Assembly: GCA_018816945.1 (NCBI GenBank)
Contig: JAHIVC010000025.1
Span: forward strand, 24,288-88,287
Direction of reading: 5' to 3'
DNA from: Bacteroidota bacterium
GTDB lineage: Bacteria > Bacteroidota > Bacteroidia > Bacteroidales > GCA-2711565
Length of the DNA stretch: 64,000 bases
Within the stretch, counting starts at the first letter, position 1. Each line of letters starts with the position of its first letter. The notes under the pieces were generated by a model. The model was not told the origin of the DNA, did no database searches, and worked only from the letters and a program-made list of their open reading frames with translations. Positions 8,394 to 17,776 of the stretch are shown in pieces. A program made the translations under genes and the position numbers.

Positions 8394-9296
8394 TTGGAAA
8401 AAGGAAAATACACCGTACATCTGCTTGCCGTAATCTCAATGCTCCTGTGGGGTCTGTCCTATATTTGGACCAAAATTGTATTCAAATATTATGAACCACT
8501 AACTACCATATTCCTTCGATTAGTTATTTCTTCCATCATACTTTTATTTTTCATTCATCTGTTTCGAAGGCCTCGTAAAATAAAAAAAGAGCATTATAGG
8601 CACTTTGCAATCTCTGCTTTATTCAACCCTTTTTTATATTTTTTAGGAGAGAGTTTTGGTTTGAGTTTGGTTTCGTCAACCATGAGTGCAGTAATCATTT
8701 CAACTATACCTCTCTTTACTCCTGTTGTAGCATATTTTAGTTTAAAAGAGCGGCTTTCCATAATTAACCTTATTGGGATTTTGATTTCTTTTGCAGGCAT
8801 TATGGTGATGCTTTTCGATAATGAACTGCATATTAGTGAAAGTCCTTTAGGCCTCCTCTTTCTATTTGGTGCGGTTATCGCTGCGCTTATCTACGGGATT
8901 CTGCTTAAAAAACTTACGGCATCTTATTCGTCGCTGACGATTATTACTTATCAAAATGCCATTGGTGCATTTTATTTTTTACCGCTATTTTTATTTTTCG
9001 AATTTGATCAATTTATTCAAATACGCCCTAATACTGAACTAATCACCACCTTATTATTACTCGCCATATTTGCGTCAAGTGCAGCGTATATTTTATATAC
9101 TTCGGTTGTGCGTAAAATCGGGATAAGTAAGGGAAATATCTATACAAATTTAATACCCGGCTTTACAGCACTATTTTCATATTTTATTTTGGCCGAAGAA
9201 TTCCCTTTTTCAAAAATAATCGGGATGATAATTGTAATTTTAGGGGTGATACTTTCACAAACTAACAGATTGACTTACAAAAAAAATATCGAATGA
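8394..9296 (+). CDS. EamA/DMT-family membrane transporter
   Basis: 300 residues with ten predicted membrane helices in two EamA repeats. The first begins AVISMLLWGLSYIWTKIVFKYY and ends near IMVMLFDNEL. The second starts near FLFGAVIAALIYGILLKK and ends IIVILGVILSQTN. DMT proteins usually export amino acids or other metabolites from the cytoplasm; the substrate cannot be read from sequence. The start appears to be TTG (8394), since the next in-frame ATG falls inside the first helix. It overlaps the next gene by 4 nt (ATGA), so the two are translationally coupled and probably act on related compounds. Confidence 0.9.
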   Translation: MEKGKYTVHLLAVISMLLWGLSYIWTKIVFKYYEPLTTIFLRLVISSIILLFFIHLFRRPRKIKKEHYRHFAISALFNPFLYFLGESFGLSLVSSTMSAVIISTIPLFTPVVAYFSLKERLSIINLIGILISFAGIMVMLFDNELHISESPLGLLFLFGAVIAALIYGILLKKLTASYSSLTIITYQNAIGAFYFLPLFLFFEFDQFIQIRPNTELITTLLLLAIFASSAAYILYTSVVRKIGISKGNIYTNLIPGFTALFSYFILAEEFPFSKIIGMIIVILGVILSQTNRLTYKKNIE

Positions 9297-10429
9297 ACAT
9301 CATCGTACTAGGAGCTGGTTTAGTTGGAGCACCCATGGCCATTGATCTGGCAAAAGATCCACAATTTAAAATTACGGTTGCAGATATTTCGGAAACCAAT
9401 TTATTCAAACTAGCATTGGTCGAAAATATTAAAACAATTCAAACCGATCTTTCTGATAAGGACCGGCTTAAAAAGCTATTATCTTCATTCGATATGGTGC
9501 TTAGTGCCGTACCCGGATTTATGGGTTATGAAACGTTAAAAACCGTTATTGAAGCAGGCAAGAATGTGATTGACATTGCATTTTTCCCGGAAGATCTCTT
9601 CACCCTTGATGAATTAGCTATCGAAAAAGGAGTAATCGCCATTTCGGATATTGGTGTAGCACCCGGAATGAGTAATGTTTTAATCGGGCATGTTGATCAT
9701 TTATTGGACAGTACACTTAAAGCCATTACTTATGTTGGAGGATTGCCTGTAATTCGTGAATGGCCCTACGAGTACAAAGCCGGATTTTCACCTATCGATG
9801 TAATTGAAGAATATACGCGCCCTGCACGATATATTGAAAATGGAAAAGAAGTGATAAAACCGGCACTTTCCGATCCCGAATTAATAAACTTTAAAGGAGT
9901 AGGTACTTTGGAAGCATTTAATAGTGATGGTCTGCGAAGTCTGGCAAACACCATTGATGCACCATATATGATTGAAAAAACGCTGCGTTATCCCGGACAC
10001 ATCGAAAAAATGGCAATGCTTCGTGATACCGGTTTTTTCAATAAAGAAGAAATTGAAGTGAATGGGGTATTGATCAGTCCGCTTGATTTGACGACAAAAC
10101 TTTTGTTTCCTAAATGGGAATTAAAAGACGGTGAAGAAGATTTAACTATTATGCAAGTAATTATTGAAGGAATAAAGGATAGCAAAAAATTAAGGTATAC
10201 TTACGATTTACTTGATTATTACGATCCGGAAACCAAAACCCATTCCATGGCACGTACGACAGGTTATACAGCTACCATGGCTGTCAGGATGATCGCCAGT
10301 GGCCATTATACCAAAAAAGGGGTGTCCGCACCCGAATTTATCGGACAGCATAAAGAATGTGTAAATTTTCTGTTGGAAGGCTTGGCAGAGCGCGGAGTGA
10401 TCTATAAAGAAACAATCGTTGAACTTTAA
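9293..10429 (+). CDS. Saccharopine dehydrogenase-like oxidoreductase
   Basis: 378 residues. The N-terminal Rossmann fold carries the dinucleotide loop VLGAGLVGAPMA (residues 5-16). Further signature segments are DMVLSAVPGFMGYETLKTVIEAGKN and the SDIGVAPGMSNVLIG block, then a saccharopine dehydrogenase C-terminal domain with YVGGLPVIREWPYEYKAGFSP. Family members catalyse NAD(P)-dependent reactions of lysine/saccharopine type or of carboxynorspermidine type; the exact substrate here is not assigned. It overlaps the DMT transporter gene by 4 nt, suggesting that the product or substrate is moved by that transporter. Confidence 0.88.
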   Translation: MNIIVLGAGLVGAPMAIDLAKDPQFKITVADISETNLFKLALVENIKTIQTDLSDKDRLKKLLSSFDMVLSAVPGFMGYETLKTVIEAGKNVIDIAFFPEDLFTLDELAIEKGVIAISDIGVAPGMSNVLIGHVDHLLDSTLKAITYVGGLPVIREWPYEYKAGFSPIDVIEEYTRPARYIENGKEVIKPALSDPELINFKGVGTLEAFNSDGLRSLANTIDAPYMIEKTLRYPGHIEKMAMLRDTGFFNKEEIEVNGVLISPLDLTTKLLFPKWELKDGEEDLTIMQVIIEGIKDSKKLRYTYDLLDYYDPETKTHSMARTTGYTATMAVRMIASGHYTKKGVSAPEFIGQHKECVNFLLEGLAERGVIYKETIVEL

Positions 10430-10451
10430 ATAAAAAATATCAAAAAAGGAG

Positions 10452-10481
10452 TTTGTAAGAGTTAATATTTTTCTATTTTTG
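10452..10481 (+). promoter_or_regulatory. Promoter of tRNA-Met
   Basis: TTTG at 10452-10455, an 18-nt spacer, and TATTTTTG at 10474-10481 fit the Bacteroidota -33/-7 consensus (TTTG ... TAnnTTTG). The tRNA 5' end lies 14 nt further on. Confidence 0.7.
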
Positions 10482-10495
10482 CAAACTCAAATAAT

Positions 10496-10569
10496 GGCGG
10501 GGTAGCTCAGTTGGTTAGAGCGTCGGATTCATAACCCGGAGGTCTCGAGTTCAATTCTCGATCCCGCTA
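10496..10569 (+). tRNA. tRNA-Met (CAT)
   Basis: A 74-nt cloverleaf. The acceptor arm is GGCGGGG with TCCCGCT (two G-U pairs), the discriminator is A, and the 3' CCA is not encoded. The D arm is GCTCAGTTGGTTAGAGC, the anticodon loop TTCATAA carries CAT, and the T arm is TCGAG-TTCAATT-CTCGA. The anticodon stem has one A-C mismatch next to the loop. The paired first base argues against initiator tRNA, so this is probably the elongator; a lysidine-modified tRNA-Ile cannot be excluded by eye. It has its own promoter and terminator. Confidence 0.92.
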
Positions 10570-10573
10570 CAAC

Positions 10574-10607
10574 AAAAACCCTTACACGTAAGTGTAGGGG
10601 TTTTTTA
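10574..10607 (+). terminator. Terminator of tRNA-Met
   Basis: An 11-bp stem AACCCTTACAC / GTGTAGGGGTT with a GTAA loop and one G-U pair, followed by six T. A second, weaker hairpin (TATTAC-GAA-GTAATA, about 10658-10672) lies further down. Nothing else is recognised before 10863. Confidence 0.85.
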
Positions 10608-10862
10608 TTTTAAGTAGTTCAAACTTGCTTGATAACGATCTTAAAATAAAAAGAACCTATTACGAAGTAATAAGGGGTTTTGGGTTAGCCTTCCCCCAAC
10701 GCAGAATCAGCAAAACCAATTCTTTCAGGTTTGCAGGTTTGCAGATTAATAAAATGTTTTAAATATGAAATAGTTAAGAAACGAAATAAGAATTTACAAT
10801 AAATTTATTTTTATGTATTGCAATAGAATTAAGATTCTTATTTAAAATATGATAACTAAGCT

Positions 10863-13199
10863 TTATTCAACCTTAAATGAAGTTTTACCATAACACTTAC
10901 TTCCATCATTTGTATAGCCTTTAATAATCACTTCATATTCTGAGCAGTGATCAGAAGTGTAAAAAGATACGGATGCCTTATTATCTGTCAACCTTAAGTT
11001 TGGATTCCAATAAAGTAAGTTTCTAAAATCGGCCAATCGACTTGATTTTTTTTCCGCTGTATCATACACGGGCGGGTCAAATCCATAAGAAGGAGAAATT
11101 GCTTGGTATTCGAGAAATGATGATTCTTCGGGTAATTTAACTCCACCAAAATTATCGCTGTTTGTTGATAGCACAACAACCCCGTTTATAATGTGCCCAC
11201 CTATCATACGAGTTCCTAGGTGCAAATCAATTTTTTCGACCTTAGCTAGGGGAATATCTAATAGGTTATTTACATTAAAAATAGGAATGTTATCAACCAT
11301 AATCAATGGATCGTCAATAAAAAGATCTTGTCCATCATCGAAAAGGGATAAAGAATATTGGTCTTTCTTTTTTCGTACCACAAGATCAGGAATAATTTCT
11401 CTTAAAAACATTTCTAATGTTGCTGTTTTTACGTAGTCGTCAATAGCTACTGATACTTGAGGAATCCAAAAATTAAATGGAAAAGTGATCTCTGGCGGAT
11501 GTATTGTGCCCCTTTTTATTCTGAAGATTTTTTCTGCTTGCATATTAACATACATTTCTTCCAAAAATTCGTATTGAGAAGCATCTATTGAAAGAGGAAC
11601 ATTATTTATAGCAGGAAATTCAGATAAAAATTCATCATTTATTTGGAATTCTACTTCACTACCCAAATTAGAATTTGAGCATAGAAAAATATTTTGATGA
11701 TCGACTAGATTATTCAGCGAGAATACAAACGCTCCATTCTGTTGTGACCTATAGATATGAAGTTGGTTGGGAGCAAATGTAGAGAGATAGACAAGGGTAT
11801 TTGGTAAGGGCAAACCGTTTGTTTTATTGTAGATTCTACCGCTAATAAAGCTTTTATCTCGAATTTCTGGTATCCATTGCGTAATGCTTGTGTTTTTCTT
11901 AAGCATTTTATGGAAAGAGGTTTGAGATACCATATTACTATATATAATCATTAAGGTATTAATTTGTTCATCAGTTAATAAGCTTACAAACTCAATATCT
12001 TGTAAGTAAGATTCTATAAGCTGTGGACACTCCATGATATATTTAAATAAAATATCTGGCTTATATGTTGTGCCCTTTTTAATAACTGATATTGATAAAT
12101 CCATTGGTGTGTAATCACTTGAATTGATAAAGGGTTCGATATTCAATTGGATACGTTCTCTTTGTGAATAATTTTCCTTGTCTGTGCTTATGTTTAGCTG
12201 GTTGCCTTTATTTTGATGATAAAAGGCACTGAACTTAATTATGCTGTCTTGTTTGTTTTTGATGATTAGATTGTTGATACCTTCTTCAAGCACATCGGCT
12301 GAGAACTTTAATTGACTTTCTTGATTTATTAAATCAAAATTGGATTCAGCAAGTATTCTAGCGTTTTGGGAATAAATCATAAGTCGGTAATTTTGACTTA
12401 TTTCACTGATTCTCTTCCCTTTATTGATGATATCCACAACTAGCTCACCGTTGGATGATATTTCTGACTTTACAGCCATTCCAATCTCAGACACATCAGG
12501 TAAAGGCTGAACAATTGAATCATTGCTTTCCAGTAATAGTTTAATTGCATAGCTTGATAATTTAGAGGGAGTGATTTCAAAAAGGCAAATTCCATTTTTT
12601 GAAATCGAAGGGCTAGAAATGATATTCTTCTTGCCATCAATAAGGTAAATACTTTCTATTCTATGACTTATATCTTCATTGATTTTACAAACAACCTGAG
12701 TTTTAATCCCATCTAGTAATTCGCCTCCACTAGGAATTATTTGAATGTTCGCTCTCTCTAGATTAGTTTTTTCTGATAATGCAATATTTGGATTAACAAC
12801 TGTAATGAGTGAAGTAAAATAATTGCCTAGGGGGTGATTTTTCAAAAACTGTGTATATGCTCTTAAAAAATAATTCCCTGATAAAAATTCTGAAGGTATA
12901 TCAATTGATCCAAATGCACTTCCATCCGAAATATTAAACTTTCTTTTTACCATAAACTCTCTTGAGTTATTGTAAAACTCAACATAAAGCACATTACTTA
13001 AATTTGTCTGTCTTGTTTCTCCGGGTAGGTAACAAAAGGCTTTAAACCAAATTTTCTCTCCCGATATGTACAAATTTCTATCTGTTCGTAAAACAACTTT
13101 TTCGTCTATATTTTCCAAAGAATTGCTAAAATGCCTATTGTTATTAATCTGTGCTAAACTCGAGTTTGAGATCAGTAAAAATAAAAATATGTATTTCAT
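10863..13199 (-). CDS. Secreted MG2/TonB-plug-like protein of a TonB-DUF4249 system
   Basis: 778 residues with a signal peptide (cleavage near NSSLAQ). Residues about 35-130 resemble an alpha-2-macroglobulin MG2-type beta domain (VVLRTDRNLYISGEKIWFKAFCYLPG, SGNYFLRAYTQFL). The C-terminal third (about 590-690) resembles a receptor plug: LEMFLREIIPDLVVRKKK, LFIDDPLIMVDNIPIFNVNNLLDIPLAKVEKIDLHLG, HIINGVVVLST. Proteins of this architecture are found beside TonB receptors and DUF4249 proteins in Bacteroidota. It is the third gene of that operon here, 38 nt after DUF4249. It is probably outer-membrane associated; the substrate is unknown. Confidence 0.7.
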   Translation of the reverse strand: MKYIFLFLLISNSSLAQINNNRHFSNSLENIDEKVVLRTDRNLYISGEKIWFKAFCYLPGETRQTNLSNVLYVEFYNNSREFMVKRKFNISDGSAFGSIDIPSEFLSGNYFLRAYTQFLKNHPLGNYFTSLITVVNPNIALSEKTNLERANIQIIPSGGELLDGIKTQVVCKINEDISHRIESIYLIDGKKNIISSPSISKNGICLFEITPSKLSSYAIKLLLESNDSIVQPLPDVSEIGMAVKSEISSNGELVVDIINKGKRISEISQNYRLMIYSQNARILAESNFDLINQESQLKFSADVLEEGINNLIIKNKQDSIIKFSAFYHQNKGNQLNISTDKENYSQRERIQLNIEPFINSSDYTPMDLSISVIKKGTTYKPDILFKYIMECPQLIESYLQDIEFVSLLTDEQINTLMIIYSNMVSQTSFHKMLKKNTSITQWIPEIRDKSFISGRIYNKTNGLPLPNTLVYLSTFAPNQLHIYRSQQNGAFVFSLNNLVDHQNIFLCSNSNLGSEVEFQINDEFLSEFPAINNVPLSIDASQYEFLEEMYVNMQAEKIFRIKRGTIHPPEITFPFNFWIPQVSVAIDDYVKTATLEMFLREIIPDLVVRKKKDQYSLSLFDDGQDLFIDDPLIMVDNIPIFNVNNLLDIPLAKVEKIDLHLGTRMIGGHIINGVVVLSTNSDNFGGVKLPEESSFLEYQAISPSYGFDPPVYDTAEKKSSRLADFRNLLYWNPNLRLTDNKASVSFYTSDHCSEYEVIIKGYTNDGSKCYGKTSFKVE

Positions 13200-13237
13200 T
13201 TAAATTATTTTAATATTAATAATTTTTAATCACGTAA

Positions 13238-14470
13238 TTAATCATCCCAAAAATCCGGTTTTTGGTTTGTTCCCCCTCTTGTTCTGCAATCGATACAATC
13301 TTTTGACACAAATGTCTCTATAAATACGTATTGACCATATAAAGGGGGAATCCTTACCCATCCGTAAGCTACATATAGTGGATAGTTGTCAGGATGAACC
13401 CATGCAAGATAGGCTTCAACATCGTCTATTAAAGGGATAAAACAATGATCTATAGAATAATCATAGTCAGAATCAATAAACACCTTAGGAGTGAATATAT
13501 GCGGGCTTTTATAAACACCTGCAACCAAAAAATATCCAAGTACTGCTTCCTCCGGATTTTGTGTGTTGACAAGGTTTCCTAAAATTCGATAGGGCTGAGA
13601 TGTATACAAATCGTCTGTATTTGAATTTTGATCTGCTATTCCTTTATAAAAAACATATGCATTTTTTGAAATGGTGAATTGCTTGATAAATAAACAATAT
13701 TTTTCCCTAAGTTTATAATCTTTAAATGATGCAAAACTCAGTGGAAAATTATTAATTTTAGGGCTAGACAGAAACTCAGTGCTCTGTGTGAACACTTTTT
13801 TTATTGTATTGATATTCCAACAATAAAATAAGCTGTTTGCTTCTTCATACGTGACCTTGGTGAATTTCCCATTGAATATTTTTGTGGCTCTATAATAGGC
13901 ATGATATTCGTAACTTTCTTCCAATTCCCAATAATAATAGTTTTTATCCTCCGCTGCTGTTTTAGTTGTTACATAAAATTGATAGCCTTTTTCTTCGGTA
14001 CCAGCTTCGTCTAATCTGTCCTCTGTTAACCGGGTTTCTATTTCAAAATGAGCAGATTCTATTTCAACAGGCGATCGTAATTCTTCAAATTCCGATTCAT
14101 AGTGTTTTTCACTTGCAATGATGCTAAGTTTGTACTTTCTTCCAATAATCCCTTGTATTCCTGTTTCAGATGTTTTATAAACCCCGGCTTCTACTTCTAA
14201 AAGTGTTTCTGAATTTCCTTCATCATCAGTAATTGTAACTATAGCGTCCGATACCGGATTAAAATCAGATATCGAATCAAAATCTTGAAGAGAGCTCGTA
14301 GTTGATAAAGTTATGGTGTATGGACCTGGCTCGTTAGTAATTTTTCCATCGACAACCAATAAGCTTTCGTGTCCATTTTTTAAGTCGGGCCAATATTTCT
14401 CGACGCAGGAAATACAGGCAACCATTAAAAATATAAAAATAGATAATTTTGTGTTTACTGATTTATTCAT
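13238..14470 (-). CDS. DUF4249 family outer-membrane lipoprotein
   Basis: 410 residues. The N-terminal helix ends in a lipobox-like VACISC, so it is probably a surface or periplasmic lipoprotein. The DUF4249 signature follows: C-V-E-KYWPDL, ESLLVVDGKITNEPGPYTITLS, DAIVTITDDEGN, GVYKTS and GRKYKLSI. The protein ends FWDD. DUF4249 proteins pair with TonB receptors, roughly as SusD pairs with SusC, although no structure-based role is assigned. The gene lies between the TonB receptor and the MG2-like gene, all minus strand. The sequence of its last codons is duplicated upstream of its own start (14510-14545). Confidence 0.85.
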   Translation of the reverse strand: MNKSVNTKLSIFIFLMVACISCVEKYWPDLKNGHESLLVVDGKITNEPGPYTITLSTTSSLQDFDSISDFNPVSDAIVTITDDEGNSETLLEVEAGVYKTSETGIQGIIGRKYKLSIIASEKHYESEFEELRSPVEIESAHFEIETRLTEDRLDEAGTEEKGYQFYVTTKTAAEDKNYYYWELEESYEYHAYYRATKIFNGKFTKVTYEEANSLFYCWNINTIKKVFTQSTEFLSSPKINNFPLSFASFKDYKLREKYCLFIKQFTISKNAYVFYKGIADQNSNTDDLYTSQPYRILGNLVNTQNPEEAVLGYFLVAGVYKSPHIFTPKVFIDSDYDYSIDHCFIPLIDDVEAYLAWVHPDNYPLYVAYGWVRIPPLYGQYVFIETFVSKDCIDCRTRGGTNQKPDFWDD

Positions 14471-14509
14471 ACTAATTAGTTCATTTTTTAATATTGTTAT
14501 ATGAGATAA

Positions 14510-14545
14510 TTAATCATCCCAAAAACCGGTTTTTGCTTTATTCCA
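14510..14545 (-). pseudogene. Relic of a second DUF4249 gene 3' end
   Basis: Reading minus from 14545 the codons give WNKAKTGFWDD and stop, a close copy of the last residues of the DUF4249 protein (GTNQKPDFWDD). At the DNA level CAAAAACCGG(A)TTTTTGGGATGATTAATTA is identical in both places apart from one inserted base. It lies in the 90-nt gap between the TonB gene and DUF4249, with no coding body attached. Confidence 0.65.
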
Positions 14546-14560
14546 CTTTTATTACTAATG

Positions 14561-17371
14561 TTAACTATCAAAATTTCCAAGCTTAAAATTATAGGTTAAT
14601 GAAACAATTGGAGCAGCAAAAATGGACAACTTATACCCTTGTATTTTATTCTCTTCTTGCTTAAAATAAATTGAATAGGGGTTATTAGTTCCCAAAACAT
14701 TGTATATAGAAAAGGTCCAAGAACCATGAGCAGCCTTATTTTTTAGCAAGTTACCTTCTGTTGTGAATGATAAGTCTAGTCTGAGATAATCGGGAATCCG
14801 ATATTCATTGCGTTTTGAATAATTTAATATTTTTATCCCGTTCTGAAAATAAAAAGAGGTAGGATATGTGATTGGCCTCCCTGTTGAATAGACAATATTG
14901 TATGATAGTCGATGTCTTCTAGCAAAATCATAATTGGCTACTAAATTAAGAGCATGTGGCTTATCATAATTTGAGGGATAAGGTTCTCCATAGTTTATTC
15001 GATTTTCAGCAAATTCACTGTCAATCAATACGCTTGTATGGGAGTAGGTGTAGTTGATCCACCCAGTGAGAGATCCAATGTTCTTTTTTAACATTAGCTC
15101 GACCCCATAAACCTTCAAATCACCCTGCAGAGTGCTTTGTTCGATGTATTTATTTAAAGAGAAATCATGCCCATCTTTTATTTCTACTATGTTTTTATTC
15201 TTTTTATAATAAGCTTCTATCGATACTTCATATTCATTTGCGGAAAGGTTTGAGAAAAAGCCTACCGAAAATTGATCGCCAATAATAGGCTTTGTATTAT
15301 AATCAACCAGTTTCCAAGTGTAATCAGGTGAAACAGCAATGGTGTTAGAAAGCATATAAATATATTGATGCAATCTGTTATAAGATACTTTTACAGACAC
15401 ATCATCTGTGATGCTGTACTTAGCAGCTGCTCTGAAATCTAAACCACCATAAGATTTTGCAATTTGATTATTATCAAAAAATAGTGAGTCCTGAATATTA
15501 GATCCTAGCATTGGTAAACCTTCGGAGTATTGATAAACTTTTTGTGGTCCAAGGGATGCGTAAATATTATATCGAACACCTGCATTCAATGATAATTTGG
15601 GCGTTACATCCCATTCATCTCCTAGATAGATTCCAGATTCGAGCCCTTTTTCAGTGCCCAAATATAAGTCTTGCACCAAACTGCCAGGACCAAGTGGGAG
15701 TCTACTTCCTCTATCAATTTGATAAAGAATTGAGTTAACTCCTGCATCAATACTATGTTTGTGATTAGGTCTGAAATTAAAGTTTGCTTTTATTTCACTA
15801 TGTTCCAGTTTGTAATTTTGCTTAAAAGCAGAAAATACAAATTCAGACACTTCCTTTTCGAAATCGTATATGCTATGAGCAAGGCTTAATTCAAAGGTGT
15901 GTTTTTCTTTTAAAAAATGTTTCCAGTTTGCCGAAACTCCAATGTTTTTATAGTCATATTCGGTGTTTGTCGATACCAATTTCATCTTATCATAACTGTA
16001 ATATGCGAAAACATTTAAGAGGTTATTTTTATTGAGTTGAAAAGAAAGATTACCAACAAAATCAGCAAAGTTTGCTTTGCTGTCTTCTATGTCTTGGTCA
16101 TCAAACATCATGTCAATCGCCCAGTCTGAATATGTCGATCTCATCCCAATTAAAAAACTACTTTTATCCTCTTTAATCGGCCCTTCAACCAATACTCTCC
16201 CTGTAATAAGGCTAATCCCACCGTTAGCAGTAGTTTTGTCTTCCCTCCCTTGTTTCGTTTTTATGTCAAATATTGATGATAAGCGACCTCCATATTTTAT
16301 AGGGATATTACTTTTATAAAGGGAAAACTCATCAATGGCATCGGTGTTAAAAGATGAGAAAAATCCAGAGGCATGAGAGGTGTTGTAAATAGGTACATTA
16401 TTTATATAAAATAAATTTTGATCTGTTGGACTACCCCTTACATTAAACCCTGCCGAACCCTCTCCAATGGCTTGAACACCAGGCAGCAACAATGCTATTT
16501 TCATAACATCTTTTTCACCAAAAACAAGAGGGATGTTTTTTACTGCCTTTGAGCTCAAACTTTCTATCCCCATTTGCGTTCCTTTCACTTTATTCTGCCT
16601 TTGAACACGAATAACGACATCATCAAGTAAATAAATTTTTTCTTCAAGTAACAATTCTATGGTTCCGTTTGATAAAAGTTCAACTGGAACTCTTTTTTCA
16701 TTAATATTTATCCCATTTATGACCAGTATGTGCTTCCCTTTTTCTAAAGTTATTTGAAAAAAACCAGTATCATCAGCTGCAACTCCAATTTTAGAGCCTT
16801 CATCCATGATGGTTGATCCAGTAATAATCTCACCCGTTTTAGAATTTTTAGTATAGCCGCTTAGTGTGACATTTTTTTTATTTACGCCATCTTTTTTGGT
16901 TCCAACCACAATTGTTTTTGGAGCATATTGATTTATAGTTTTTAAAAAATCTGCATCAATTTTGTCAACTGAAATCTCATTTTCTTCTTGCTTAGGTTTG
17001 ATCAATTGAGAGAAAAAATTGGATGGTAGACTTGTATTAAGTACAACACCTTTTGTTAAAAAAATATTCCCCTTCCGATCGATAGAAACAGCAATATTAT
17101 ATGCATCTAAATTTTCATTCAGGATTTTTTTTAAAGATGAAGATTCTCTGATAGCGATGTTAAATTTGGGAATGTCTATTTCGTAGTAGAAAAAATGAAC
17201 ATCATATTTCATTTCTATTTTTTGTACAAAATCAGCCCAAGCTAAGTTATTATATGTTTCTGAAATAATAATATCAGACTGACCGAATGATTGTATGCTT
17301 AAAAGAAGAATAAATCCTGAGAGAAGTACAAACTTCATTTTGGAATTCTTATTTTGATGAGATTTCATCAC
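14561..17371 (-). CDS. TonB-dependent receptor with STN and carboxypeptidase-regulatory-like domains
   Basis: 936 residues with a signal peptide (ending near IQSFGQ). Order of domains: an STN domain (about 35-110, AWADFVQKIEMKYDVHFFYY), an Ig-like carboxypeptidase-regulatory-like domain (about 165-250, VTLSGYTKNSKTGEIITGSTI), a TonB plug (about 265-380, GEGSAGFNVRGSPTDQNLFYINNVPIYN, KYGGRLSSIFDIKTK) and an outer-membrane beta barrel to the C-terminus, which ends in an aromatic-rich strand (SLTYNFKLGNFDS). The STN domain is typical of receptors that signal through an anti-sigma partner, but none is adjacent. It heads the three-gene operon with DUF4249 and the MG2-like protein. The transported ligand is unknown. 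Confidence 0.92.
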   Translation of the reverse strand: MMKSHQNKNSKMKFVLLSGFILLLSIQSFGQSDIIISETYNNLAWADFVQKIEMKYDVHFFYYEIDIPKFNIAIRESSSLKKILNENLDAYNIAVSIDRKGNIFLTKGVVLNTSLPSNFFSQLIKPKQEENEISVDKIDADFLKTINQYAPKTIVVGTKKDGVNKKNVTLSGYTKNSKTGEIITGSTIMDEGSKIGVAADDTGFFQITLEKGKHILVINGININEKRVPVELLSNGTIELLLEEKIYLLDDVVIRVQRQNKVKGTQMGIESLSSKAVKNIPLVFGEKDVMKIALLLPGVQAIGEGSAGFNVRGSPTDQNLFYINNVPIYNTSHASGFFSSFNTDAIDEFSLYKSNIPIKYGGRLSSIFDIKTKQGREDKTTANGGISLITGRVLVEGPIKEDKSSFLIGMRSTYSDWAIDMMFDDQDIEDSKANFADFVGNLSFQLNKNNLLNVFAYYSYDKMKLVSTNTEYDYKNIGVSANWKHFLKEKHTFELSLAHSIYDFEKEVSEFVFSAFKQNYKLEHSEIKANFNFRPNHKHSIDAGVNSILYQIDRGSRLPLGPGSLVQDLYLGTEKGLESGIYLGDEWDVTPKLSLNAGVRYNIYASLGPQKVYQYSEGLPMLGSNIQDSLFFDNNQIAKSYGGLDFRAAAKYSITDDVSVKVSYNRLHQYIYMLSNTIAVSPDYTWKLVDYNTKPIIGDQFSVGFFSNLSANEYEVSIEAYYKKNKNIVEIKDGHDFSLNKYIEQSTLQGDLKVYGVELMLKKNIGSLTGWINYTYSHTSVLIDSEFAENRINYGEPYPSNYDKPHALNLVANYDFARRHRLSYNIVYSTGRPITYPTSFYFQNGIKILNYSKRNEYRIPDYLRLDLSFTTEGNLLKNKAAHGSWTFSIYNVLGTNNPYSIYFKQEENKIQGYKLSIFAAPIVSLTYNFKLGNFDS

Positions 17372-17776
17372 AGTATTTTAGTAAAAAATATAATTGAATG
17401 TAGCTAACCTTACTAAAGTTGATCCTGTTCCTTTTAATACATTTATCAATTTCGTTTTTATTGGTTGAGAAATAAATGCAAAAGTAGAACAAGATAAGAC
17501 TACTAAAAAGAGTATAGATGGCTTTTCTAAATGAGAATTGGTCAAGCTCATATTTGATTTTATGTTAATAAATATTAACCTATTTCAAGATAAGAGAATT
17601 GTTAGTTGTGTAGAGTTAGAATAGTGCTAGAATCAATAAATTGTAACTGCTAATATATAAATATACGCTAAATAATTAACTTGTACAATTTTAAATAGCT
17701 TTTTCTACTTCACATTGGCATGATATTCATGTTTTTGGCAGAAAGGAATCATCCCCAGCCTAGAGATTTACTTTCT
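17372..17776. other. Intergenic gap between two minus-strand units
   Basis: 405 bp, AT-rich, no supported reading frame. On the minus strand TACTTTTG (17479-17486) fits a -7 box for the TonB operon, but no -33 element stands at the right spacing. Nothing else is seen. Confidence 0.4.

Noticed and set aside
10640..10690. Second tRNA or small RNA after tRNA-Met
   Set aside because: There is a weak hairpin but no cloverleaf and no promoter; kept as a possible secondary terminator only.
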